A stretch of DNA of 8,217 nt from Undivivens sp041654215 (GCA_041654215.1 JBAZDY010000071.1:1-8217), one strand, 5' to 3'. Numbered from the stretch's first letter, positions 1 through 5,291 are shown. The notes: generated from the sequence alone by a model not told the origin. Numbers and translations: made by a program.

Positions 1-66
1 GAACGGACAGATGAACAGTCCTTCCGCCGATAACCCTATCACCAGCGCCGTTAATATCCTCTCCAT
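1..66 (-). CDS. N-terminal fragment of an unidentified gene, third in the riboswitch operon
   Basis: An open frame starts at an ATG at 66-64 and runs 22 codons without a stop to the window edge. It reads MERILTALVIGLSAEGLFIC and two more residues. The mostly hydrophobic beginning suggests a signal peptide or membrane segment, but too little is present to name a family. It begins 18 nt after the stop codon of the preceding gene, in the same reading frame, with a purine-rich GGGCGGG stretch upstream as a possible ribosome binding site. Short spacing and shared strand suggest it belongs to the same transcript as its two upstream neighbours. The start is uncertain because no family comparison is possible. 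Confidence 0.5.
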   Translation of the reverse strand, partial: MERILTALVIGLSAEGLFICPF

Positions 67-84
67 GCGCTCTGCCCGCCCTTT

Positions 85-624
85 TCAATGGCACTTAAAA
101 CTCTCCACGATACCCCGGAATTCACTTTTGGTGACGGTTCCCAGCATATCCAAAAAAAGGAATTGTCTGCCGGTCTCCGGACAGCTAAAGCGGCAAATCA
201 GTATCTCCTCTTCTGAGGACTTCCCGCAGGGGCGCGTAATGTTCACGCTTCCTTTCGAGAAAGATACCGCGTGCCCGTTTACCCGGGTCTCTTTATCATC
301 CTCCCGTTCTCCGGAAGAAAGCCTATACCGTTCCGCGGGGAAGAAAGAGATTACTTCCTGTCTCTGTTTTCCCCAGGAAACGGCGAATAAACGCTCGAAC
401 ATCCCCCGCTCTGTCTTGCTTGCGAAGATCACCGTCCCTTTCTCTTCGCTGCCTTCCACCGCTTCCGGGGGAAGGAACGCGGGAACTTCAAAACTTATGT
501 TCCTGTCCTTCTTTTGATCTATCTGCCTCTTGTCTCCGGCTCCCGCAGCGTCCTGCGCGGCTAAAAACAGGAAAGCCAGGGATAAAAAGAGCGTCAACGA
601 GCTTCTGTATCCGTGGTTCCTCAC
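85..624 (-). CDS. Exported four-cysteine protein of unknown function
   Basis: This 179-residue protein begins with a GTG codon whose first bases overlap the TGA stop of the upstream RAYT-like gene (GTGA, 4 nt), so translation is probably coupled. Residues 1-29 form a classical signal peptide: basic start, hydrophobic core at about 9-24 (LTLFLSLAFLFLAA), and a small-residue cleavage zone near AAGAG. The mature part is mixed alpha/beta with an early ISFEVPAFLPP segment and a final FRGIVESFKCH. That pattern vaguely resembles small PsbP/Mog1-like periplasmic folds, but this is only an impression. Four cysteines (133, 144, 148, 178) are all in the mature region and could form disulfides. I do not recognise the family. 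Position in the operon suggests an envelope role alongside the membrane-tethered RAYT-like protein. Confidence 0.85.
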   Translation of the reverse strand: MRNHGYRSSLTLFLSLAFLFLAAQDAAGAGDKRQIDQKKDRNISFEVPAFLPPEAVEGSEEKGTVIFASKTERGMFERLFAVSWGKQRQEVISFFPAERYRLSSGEREDDKETRVNGHAVSFSKGSVNITRPCGKSSEEEILICRFSCPETGRQFLFLDMLGTVTKSEFRGIVESFKCH

Positions 625-1607
625 TTCTTCCCGCCTTTTGCCTTTTCTCTTTCTTCCGTGAGTTCTTTCACTTTCTTTTTCTCTATATCAAGGCGCTTCT
701 GCATCGCCTGATAGGATACCAGGTCGGCGCGGTACAATTCCTGCAGGTCTTTCTTGATGAATTCCCTGTCCTTCATCAACCTCTCGCTGTACTCCATATC
801 CTTCTGGCGGGAGATATTTTTAAGCCTGTTTTTCAAATTGACCTGCACGATCAGCAGCGAAACGGCGATAACACAGAAAACCGGGATAAGCATCTTCGCC
901 CGGCGCGCAAAAACCGAGTTCTCTCCCCGCGCCCCGGCCGCGGCGGAGGATTTTTCGCGCTCGACTTCCGCTCGCACTTTAGCCACGAAATCATCTCTGC
1001 CGAGTATATTCTTCCTGGCCAGCTCTTTACCGAGCGCTTCCATCTCCGGGGCCGGAAGAGACCCCATATATTCCGGATACGTCAAAGGCAAGTCTGCGGC
1101 CTGCGACAAAAGCGCTTCCATTTCCCTGCGCTCGGCCTCCATATCGAAAAGACTGCCCTGCCCTTGCCCGGCGAATGCCCTGTAACTGCTGAATTCATAG
1201 GCCCCGGGGTCGTCGGCAAACCCCAGTTTGCAAGGATTCTTGTGTATATAAGCGCTGACCCCCAGTAGATAACCGTGTTTTTCCAGGATGGTGATCTTCG
1301 CCCTTTCCTGAAGAAGATGCCCTTTTCTGCCGTAACGGGAATTGAAATATTTGGTGTAATTGGAATTCAAGGCGTGCATTATCTGGGAAACTGTGCATCC
1401 CTCTCTGGGCTCGATAAGCAGATGGACGTGATTCGGAAGCAGGATGAACGAGAACACCCTGCAGCTTAATTGTTTTTTATATTTCTTCAATAACTCAATG
1501 TATGTTCGGAAATCTCCGCTGTCTTTAAAGATGATCTTTTCATTGTCTCCGCGCGAAGTTACGTAATAAACGGAGCCCTCGATGTAAATGCGTGGTATCT
1601 TCTCCAT
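621..1607 (-). CDS. RAYT-like Y1 transposase-domain protein fused to a transmembrane helix and coiled coil
   Basis: The 328-residue product has two parts. Residues 1-145 are a Y1/HUH domain of the IS200-like, REP-associated tyrosine transposase type. Visible markers are PRIYIEGSVYYVTSRGDNE at the start, the HUH motif NHVHLL (His60 and His62), and AYIHKNP, where Tyr120 is the likely catalytic tyrosine. Family members nick single-stranded DNA at small hairpins. After a middle region with an ILGRDDFVAKV motif (about 201-211) comes a hydrophobic helix at 239-257, then a highly charged coiled coil to the Lys-rich C-terminus, which is unusual for a transposase. The ATG at 1607 is preferred over an upstream TTG at 1640 because GAGGAG lies 5 nt before it. 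Transcription probably starts near 1799 behind a riboswitch and terminator. The domain appears intact. Whether it is an active nuclease or a domesticated membrane protein cannot be told from sequence. Confidence 0.92.
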   Translation of the reverse strand: MEKIPRIYIEGSVYYVTSRGDNEKIIFKDSGDFRTYIELLKKYKKQLSCRVFSFILLPNHVHLLIEPREGCTVSQIMHALNSNYTKYFNSRYGRKGHLLQERAKITILEKHGYLLGVSAYIHKNPCKLGFADDPGAYEFSSYRAFAGQGQGSLFDMEAERREMEALLSQAADLPLTYPEYMGSLPAPEMEALGKELARKNILGRDDFVAKVRAEVEREKSSAAAGARGENSVFARRAKMLIPVFCVIAVSLLIVQVNLKNRLKNISRQKDMEYSERLMKDREFIKKDLQELYRADLVSYQAMQKRLDIEKKKVKELTEEREKAKGGKK

Positions 1608-1612
1608 TTTCA

Positions 1613-1618
1613 CTCCTC
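1613..1618 (-). promoter_or_regulatory. Shine-Dalgarno site fixing the RAYT-like start
   Basis: GAGGAG on the minus strand lies 5 nt before the ATG at 1607. The upstream TTG at 1640 lies just after the terminator T-tract and has no such site, so this decides the start. Confidence 0.8.
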
Positions 1619-1645
1619 TATGCGTGGCACGGCACCGCAAAACAT

Positions 1646-1672
1646 AAAAAAAACCGGGCAGGACTGCCCGGG
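1646..1672 (-). terminator. Intrinsic terminator, probable riboswitch expression platform
   Basis: On the minus strand a 7-bp GC-rich hairpin (CCGGGCA, loop GTCC, TGCCCGG; 1671-1654) is followed directly by eight T residues (1653-1646). It sits between the aptamer-like RNA and the ribosome binding site of the RAYT-like gene, in the 5' leader and not after a gene. That placement is typical of transcription attenuation. The nearest complete gene upstream on this strand ends at 2130, beyond a separate promoter, so a simple end-of-operon role is less likely. Confidence 0.8.
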
Positions 1673-1689
1673 ATCTTCAAATCACGCAT

Positions 1690-1782
1690 ATCCCAACTCT
1701 TCGGCAGTCTGCCGTTCCTTATAACCAGCAAAGGAAGCATGACTTTGCGCCCCCCGGTTACCCGGAGTTTGCCTTTTCGGAT
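1690..1782 (-). ncRNA. Probable cyclic-di-GMP-I (GEMM-I) riboswitch aptamer
   Basis: The minus strand carries the hallmark order of the GEMM-I aptamer. AAAAGGCAAAC (to 1767) is followed by a hairpin CCGG-GUAA-CCGG with a GNRA tetraloop (1765-1754), then GGCGCAAAGUC (1751-1741). A second arm follows (stem UUCCUU/AAGGAA), ending in CGGCAGACUGCCG (1714-1702), which resembles the conserved GGNAG...UGCCGAA 3' element. A short AUCC/GGAU pairing (1782-1779 with 1693-1690) could close it. Members of this family bind cyclic di-GMP, or cGAMP in some variants, and switch a downstream terminator or ribosome binding site. Here a promoter lies just upstream and an intrinsic terminator just downstream. The 5' half matches my memory of the consensus well. 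The 3' arm is shorter than usual, so ligand class and activity are uncertain. Confidence 0.65.
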
Positions 1783-1805
1783 CGAGATACAATCTACCTG
1801 TATAA

Positions 1806-1833
1806 AGTATACCACAAATAGCGCTTTTATCAA
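1806..1833 (-). promoter_or_regulatory. Sigma70-type promoter for the riboswitch operon
   Basis: On the minus strand TTGATA (1833-1828) and TATACT (1811-1806) are separated by 16 bp. Each differs from the consensus hexamer at one position. Transcription would begin around 1799, about 15-20 nt before the aptamer-like RNA, and give a 5' leader of roughly 190 nt before the ATG at 1607. This is the best promoter I see in the window. Confidence 0.7.
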
Positions 1834-1866
1834 TCCGGAGACGTTCGGCACCTGCGCACGAATTTC

Positions 1867-1895
1867 TCCCGGGATATTCTCCCAATATCCCGGGA
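1867..1895. repeat. Perfect 12-bp-stem inverted repeat upstream of the promoter
   Basis: TCCCGGGATATT (1867-1878) and AATATCCCGGGA (1884-1895) are perfect complements around a 5-nt loop. No T-tract follows on either strand, so it does not look like a terminator. It ends about 33 bp upstream of the -35 box. It could be an operator or activator site, or a single-strand hairpin of the kind HUH transposases recognise. The sequence alone does not decide. Confidence 0.7.
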
Positions 1896-2001
1896 AAACG
1901 GACTTGAACGCCCCAAAATACACCCGAATCTCCAAAAGTGGTGCCCGGCCGCGCTCCCATTTAAAAGAACCCCCCTATAGTAGTGCGCTGATACATAAGT
2001 T

Positions 2002-2100
2002 CTTTAAACAGCGCATAGAGCAATCGAGAGTCGGAAATCGAGGTTTGATTCGCTGAGAATTCTCGATTGTCAGAAACTTACGTAACAATGCGCTGTCAAA
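2002..2100. repeat. Inverted pair of REP-like units (BIME-like)
   Basis: Two arms mirror each other. ACAGCGCAT (2008-2016) and CAATCGAGA (2021-2029) on the left match ATGCGCTGT (2088-2096) and TCTCGATTG (2061-2069) on the right as reverse complements. The right arm has extra bases between its two blocks. A third, diverged copy of the left arm lies at about 5009-5046. It is non-coding and sits just beyond the stop of the transglutaminase-like gene. Together with the features at 1646-1895 this accounts for most of the 522-bp gene-free stretch 1608-2129. I see no convincing gene there. Confidence 0.6.
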
Positions 2101-2129
2101 AGTTGATGTTACACTGCAGTAGCTGCTAT

Positions 2130-3059
2130 TCAACTCGCGGTGATAATTTCAAAGAAACTTCTGATCCTCGCCTTCAAATCCTCGTATTCCTTCTCTTCCA
2201 GCAGGTTCTTGGACAGCAGCCTGTTTTCGAAGACCTGCCTGTTCCCGTTCACGGACCGGATCGCGAAAAGGTATCTGCCGGCGAAATTGTATTTTTTGGT
2301 CACGGTGACCGCGATCACGAAATTATCCTTGTCGAATGCGCCGTTCACGTCTTCGACCACGATAGCCAACAGATAATTCTTCTTTATAAGCAGCGGGAAG
2401 GCCGTGGAAATGGGCAGGGTCATATCTCTCTCTTTATCCTCAACAAAACCCACGTTAGCCATCCGCTCATGGAACAGGTAGTCTTCGAATTCATCGAGCC
2501 TGCCGTAACGGTGAAAAGAAGGATCCAGCACGAAAATATCGTTGTCGCCCCGCGCCCCGCCGGCAGGCGTTATGAACAGGACCATGTGAGTGGCTTTCGG
2601 GGTCTGGAAATAACCGGACTGCACGGCGCGCACGAACTGGATATCATAGGCGCCGCTGAACAAAGGCTTGACGTACTTATAGGTATAAGAGGCGAGTTCG
2701 CCGCAGGTGCCGTATCTGCCGCCTTCCAGGACAAGATTTCCGTCCTCGTCGAAACGATGTATATTGCGGACTGTCCAGAGCCTGTTCTCAGGGTCTATAC
2801 TCACGGAAACGTCTTTCTGTTCCAGCATCGGCAAACCGGAATATACCAGTTTCTCGATGATGCTTCCCACTTCTTTTCGGAAAGGCGGAACTGCCTCCTG
2901 CTGTTTATACGATTTATCCACCTCCGGAGCGGCGCGGGAGGACAAGATGAACCATATCAGGCCGGCGACCGCCGCTGAAAGAAAGAAACAAAGCCATTTC
3001 AGAATACGTTCCCTTCTCTGCATCCGCGCGATGATAGTTTTTTCCTGCTGGGAATTCAA
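2130..3059 (-). CDS. Membrane-anchored transglutaminase-like (Cys-His-Asp) protein
   Basis: The 309-residue protein has a basic N-terminus, one transmembrane helix at about 20-40 and a soluble domain likely outside the cytoplasm. The domain shows the order expected of the transglutaminase-like fold: GRYGTCGELASY with Cys119 at a helix start, ATHMVLFI with His158, and IFVLDPSF with Asp179. Proteins of this fold act as cysteine proteases, peptidases or crosslinking enzymes. Substrate cannot be inferred here, and the usual tryptophan near the His is absent. The start is TTG, supported by GAGGAG 6 nt upstream (3066-3071). The first internal ATG, codon 13, lacks such a site. A 19-nt gap separates it from the upstream small coiled-coil gene, so the two are probably co-transcribed. 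Function is inferred from the triad only. Confidence 0.85.
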   Translation of the reverse strand: MNSQQEKTIIARMQRRERILKWLCFFLSAAVAGLIWFILSSRAAPEVDKSYKQQEAVPPFRKEVGSIIEKLVYSGLPMLEQKDVSVSIDPENRLWTVRNIHRFDEDGNLVLEGGRYGTCGELASYTYKYVKPLFSGAYDIQFVRAVQSGYFQTPKATHMVLFITPAGGARGDNDIFVLDPSFHRYGRLDEFEDYLFHERMANVGFVEDKERDMTLPISTAFPLLIKKNYLLAIVVEDVNGAFDKDNFVIAVTVTKKYNFAGRYLFAIRSVNGNRQVFENRLLSKNLLEEKEYEDLKARIRSFFEIITAS

Positions 3060-3065
3060 GCTTGT

Positions 3066-3071
3066 CTCCTC
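3066..3071 (-). promoter_or_regulatory. Shine-Dalgarno site supporting a TTG start
   Basis: GAGGAG lies 6 nt before the TTG at 3059. It is the reason for choosing the TTG over the ATG at codon 13. Confidence 0.75.
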
Positions 3072-3078
3072 TCGGTTG

Positions 3079-3429
3079 TCATTTTACCGCAGCCGCCGCA
3101 GGCCCCTTCAAGGCGGGTGCGGACTGCTTGTTCTTCTTTTTTTTCGCTGCGGCCTCCGCTTCAAGTTCCGACCGGATCTCCCTAAAAAGATCCTTTTCCT
3201 TTTTTAGCTCTTTGGCTTTTCTGCCGTATTCTTCCGTGAAGGCCCGGTGTTCCCGCGAGAGGTCTTTAACGAAAGCCTCCCTCGCCGCTTTCAGCTTCGC
3301 GGCATGTTTCGCTTTCGCGATACCGTCTATATTGCCGATCTTCACCGCCGTGATGATGCAGGAAAAGAGCAGATACGCGGAACAGGCGGCTGTTATAACG
3401 ACAATAATCCTCATCTTATGTATCCGCAT
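3079..3429 (-). CDS. Small membrane-anchored, Lys/Ala-rich coiled-coil protein
   Basis: This 116-residue protein has an N-terminal transmembrane segment at about 7-28 (RIIVVITAACSAYLLFSCII). A long charged helix follows from about 35 to 100, rich in Lys, Glu and Ala and likely coiled coil, and the tail is Lys/Ala/Pro rich. No enzymatic motif is visible. A second in-frame ATG at codon 6 (3414) is possible, but the first has the better upstream GGTGAG, though close to the start. It precedes the transglutaminase-like gene by 19 nt, which suggests one unit and perhaps a structural or partner role. I do not recognise a family. Confidence 0.75.
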   Translation of the reverse strand: MRIHKMRIIVVITAACSAYLLFSCIITAVKIGNIDGIAKAKHAAKLKAAREAFVKDLSREHRAFTEEYGRKAKELKKEKDLFREIRSELEAEAAAKKKKNKQSAPALKGPAAAAVK

Positions 3430-3553
3430 ATCTCACCGGAATCCATACTGGGGCGCGGACAATACGGCCGCCGCTCGCTGTTCATTTTTAACGCGGAGTC
3501 ACATCCGTCTTTGATCTGACAACGCGCAGTTTAATCCCCTATCCCAGAAATCC

Positions 3554-3687
3554 CCGGGTTTTAACCCGGTTGTACCTTAGCTTATCGGAAGGCTAAGTAT
3601 TCACCTGTGTGTTACACCTTGGCCAATAGGAATAACACTTTGCCCCTGAGTGGAATTGGGCAAGTGTTCACTCGTGTGATATACCTT
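3554..3687. repeat. Intergenic hairpin array with a 26-nt direct repeat
   Basis: Two 26-nt copies (3595-3620 and 3662-3687; starts AAGT, ends ACCTT on the plus strand) agree at about 21 positions. On the minus strand each begins AAGGT, and a third shorter AAGGTACAAC start follows at about 3578. After each comes a hairpin: AACACTT-T-GCCC with GGGCAAGTGTT (3634-3645/3658-3668), CTTAGC with GCTAAG (3576-3581/3592-3597), and CCGGGTT with AACCCGG (3554-3569). The first copy touches the stop codon of the TPR gene. No T-tract follows, so a terminator role is not evident. The rest of the gap, 3430-3553, shows nothing I can name. Confidence 0.55.
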
Positions 3688-4379
3688 TATTTGAGCCTTT
3701 CGATCGCCGCGCGGATGTCCCCGGCTTCGGGGGCGTCCGGCTTAATCTCCAGGTACTTACTATAGTGCTCCACCGCCTTCTCCGGGTCCTGTCTGAAGGT
3801 GTCATAGACAACTGCAAGATTATAATGAGCGTCGGCGTTGGACGGATCCAGTTCGAGAGAACGCTGGTAGGCCTCGATCGCCTCGTCATAATATCCGGAG
3901 CCGGTATACGCCACCCCGAGATTATAACTATAAACGGCGCGCTCCTGTTTTATGTGTTTTTGCAGAAGTAACAGACCCTGCTGCGCTTTTTCCGCGGTAT
4001 TGACGTAATTGCCGCTTTTTTGCAATTCCCCCCTGGTCTCCTCCAACTGGCTCTTCAACAGCCGCAGGTCGTTCTCCTTCTCGCTGATGGTCTGCTGGAA
4101 CGCTTTCAGGTTTTTCTGCAGTGTTTCGTTATCGTTCTGAAGTTTCGTGCTCAACGACAGGTAAGACACCGAGTCGTTCTGCAGGCGCTCGTTTTCTTTC
4201 TCTACCTTCTCTCTCTCGGCCTGCATCACGGCCAATTCTTCCTGCGCCTTCTGCATCATTTTATTCAACTGACCGAGCTGGCCGGTAAGATACACGTTCC
4301 TCGAATAAATACCCACCCCAATTCCCAGCGATATTGCCAGCGCCATACCCGCGGCGGCGATCAACAGTATTTTTTTCAT
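3687..4379 (-). CDS. Membrane-anchored coiled-coil protein with C-terminal TPRs
   Basis: The product has 230 residues. An N-terminal transmembrane or signal-anchor helix (about 4-25) is followed by a long heptad-rich coiled coil (about 32-120) and two tetratricopeptide repeats. The TPRs are AVYSYNLGVAYTGSGYYDEA with its continuation (148-181) and ADAHYNLAVVYDTF with its continuation (182-216). TPRs bind partner proteins and have no catalytic role, so this is probably an envelope scaffold with the coiled coil for oligomerisation. The ATG overlaps the stop of the upstream gene (ATGA, 4 nt), which has the same architecture, so the two are coupled and may be partners or old duplicates. No strong Shine-Dalgarno is visible, consistent with translational coupling. 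Confidence 0.92.
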   Translation of the reverse strand: MKKILLIAAAGMALAISLGIGVGIYSRNVYLTGQLGQLNKMMQKAQEELAVMQAEREKVEKENERLQNDSVSYLSLSTKLQNDNETLQKNLKAFQQTISEKENDLRLLKSQLEETRGELQKSGNYVNTAEKAQQGLLLLQKHIKQERAVYSYNLGVAYTGSGYYDEAIEAYQRSLELDPSNADAHYNLAVVYDTFRQDPEKAVEHYSKYLEIKPDAPEAGDIRAAIERLK

Positions 4380-4936
4380 GGATAAGACGTCCCGCTATAG
4401 TCCAGCATCCGGATAAGATACTTCACATCTTCGACGTCTCTGGCCAGAGGGGCAAGCGTGAGATAACGCTTTAGATAAGCCGCCGCCTTTTTGTTGTCGT
4501 TCCGCTGGTGTTTATACAACAGACCCAGGTCGTAACAGACGGCTGCGTCATCGGGGTCAAACGATAACGCTTTCTCGAAAGCGTTTATCGCCTGTTCGAA
4601 CTGTTTTTCTTTCAGGTACCCCTGCCCGAGCTCTTTATACAAAATGGCCTCTTCCACTGCCGCCGCTGCGGCGGTGTCTTTCTCAGCAGAAACGGCTGTC
4701 TTAACTTTCTTTTCCCGCTTTCCCGCGGCTGCCCGTTGTTTAAACCCCGGGTCAAGCTTCCCGGACTTTGAGAGAGCCGCGTTCTGCGCGTGCAGTTCCG
4801 CCACCAGGCCGGCGTTCTCCCGCTGCAGCTCTTCTATTATCCTGCGCAGCTGCTTTTCGCTATCCGAAGCGGCAAAGAGACTGCTTTGAGAAAACAAAAT
4901 ACCGGACGCCAGGACGATCAATATTCTTACGAACAT
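4376..4936 (-). CDS. Exported coiled-coil protein with C-terminal TPRs
   Basis: From the ATG at 4936 the protein has 186 residues. Residues 1-22 are a signal peptide (MFVRILIVLASGILF then SQSSLFA), 27-58 a short coiled coil, 60-95 a Lys/Ala-rich linker, and about 97-162 hold two TPRs (ILYKELGQGYLKEKQFEQA... and AVCYDLGLLYKHQ...). The frame stays open to a GTG at 5023, but that start would add 29 atypical residues, overlaps a dispersed repeat and destroys the signal peptide. The strong GGAGGT 4 nt before 4936 settles the choice. It overlaps the next TPR gene by 4 nt. The likely role is an envelope scaffold or assembly factor. Its position after the secretin cassette is suggestive but not proof of a shared function. 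Confidence 0.9.
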   Translation of the reverse strand: MFVRILIVLASGILFSQSSLFAASDSEKQLRRIIEELQRENAGLVAELHAQNAALSKSGKLDPGFKQRAAAGKREKKVKTAVSAEKDTAAAAAVEEAILYKELGQGYLKEKQFEQAINAFEKALSFDPDDAAVCYDLGLLYKHQRNDNKKAAAYLKRYLTLAPLARDVEDVKYLIRMLDYSGTSYP

Positions 4937-4940
4937 TCCC

Positions 4941-4946
4941 ACCTCC
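4941..4946 (-). promoter_or_regulatory. Shine-Dalgarno site fixing the first TPR gene start
   Basis: GGAGGT lies 4 nt before the ATG at 4936. It rules in the shorter form with a clean signal peptide over the GTG at 5023. Confidence 0.8.
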
Positions 4947-5008
4947 ACAGCGGGGCAAAACCCTCTCATTCCGGGGACACAATACTTAATTCCGCTGTTT
5001 AGTAATTT

Positions 5009-5048
5009 TTTAAAACAGCTCACAGAACAATCGAGAATCGAAAATCAG
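5009..5048. repeat. Diverged third copy of the REP-like unit
   Basis: Read on the minus strand, this stretch matches 2042-2003 over about 38 nt with roughly six differences, mostly transitions. The shared core is TCTCGATTG followed a few bases later by GCTGTTT. It lies upstream of the first TPR gene and overlaps the spurious GTG-start extension of that frame. Confidence 0.6.
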
Positions 5049-5062
5049 CATTGCATAATCCA

Positions 5063-5095
5063 AAGCTCAATGGAGCTTGCCCTGAGCTTGTCGAA
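5063..5095. repeat. REP-like CTTCGACAAGCTCAGGG element with hairpin
   Basis: AAGCTC-AATG-GAGCTT (5063-5078) forms a hairpin. It runs into CCCTGAGCTTGTCGAAG (5079-5095), which I recognise as a short motif dispersed in intergenic regions of many environmental bacterial genomes. Its agent of spread is not something I can state. Confidence 0.5.
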
Positions 5096-5186
5096 GAGGT
5101 CTAATTTCGGCTTTCGATTTTCAAATACCGATAAGCGATAGACGAATTTTAATATCGGTTACGGCAACCAACGGTAGTAATCTTCC

Positions 5187-5217
5187 CCCTCCCGAACCCT
5201 CCCCACAGCGAGGAGGG
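5187..5217. repeat. C-rich intergenic hairpin repeat
   Basis: CCCTCC (5197-5202) pairs with GGAGGG (5212-5217), preceded by a near copy CCCTCCCG (5187-5194). Such CCCTCCC-AACCCTCCCC-type units recur between genes in many genomes. It follows the secretin stop on the minus strand but has no T-tract. A weaker 7-bp inverted repeat lies at 5127-5159. The rest of 5024-5291 shows nothing I can name. Confidence 0.4.
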
Positions 5218-5291
5218 AAATTAGGAAGAGAAACAACTTGTTCGTCACGGGCTTCGTTACCGTGCCCATTGCCGGAGTTCGATCGAAGAAA

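Noticed and set aside
420..1268. Long plus-strand open frame of 282 codons
   Set aside because: It lies opposite the RAYT-like and four-cysteine genes, both with strong features. Its composition is that of an antisense shadow.
1608..1640. TTG start at 1640 for the RAYT-like gene
   Set aside because: It sits right after the terminator T-tract without a ribosome binding site. GAGGAG precedes the ATG at 1607.
1690..1782. Assigning the aptamer specifically to cGAMP or to c-di-GMP
   Set aside because: The distinction rests on a single binding-pocket base whose register I cannot fix with certainty without a structural alignment.
1867..1895. Palindrome as a transcription terminator
   Set aside because: The stem is long, but no T-run follows on either strand.
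1618..1960. Minus-strand open frames of 105 and 92 codons in the non-coding leader
   Set aside because: They overlap the promoter, the aptamer-like RNA and the terminator, lack family features, and read through a perfect palindrome. The RNA interpretation explains the sequence better.
2067..2978. Plus-strand open frame of 303 codons
   Set aside because: It is antisense to the transglutaminase-like gene, which has a ribosome binding site, membrane helix and triad. No recognisable motif is in the shadow frame.
3554..3687. Hairpin and repeat block as a CRISPR array
   Set aside because: Only two full repeat copies, with several mismatches, hairpins between them and no cas genes.
4937..5023. GTG start at 5023 for the first TPR gene
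   Set aside because: It overlaps a dispersed repeat and would bury the signal peptide. The ATG at 4936 has GGAGGT at good spacing.
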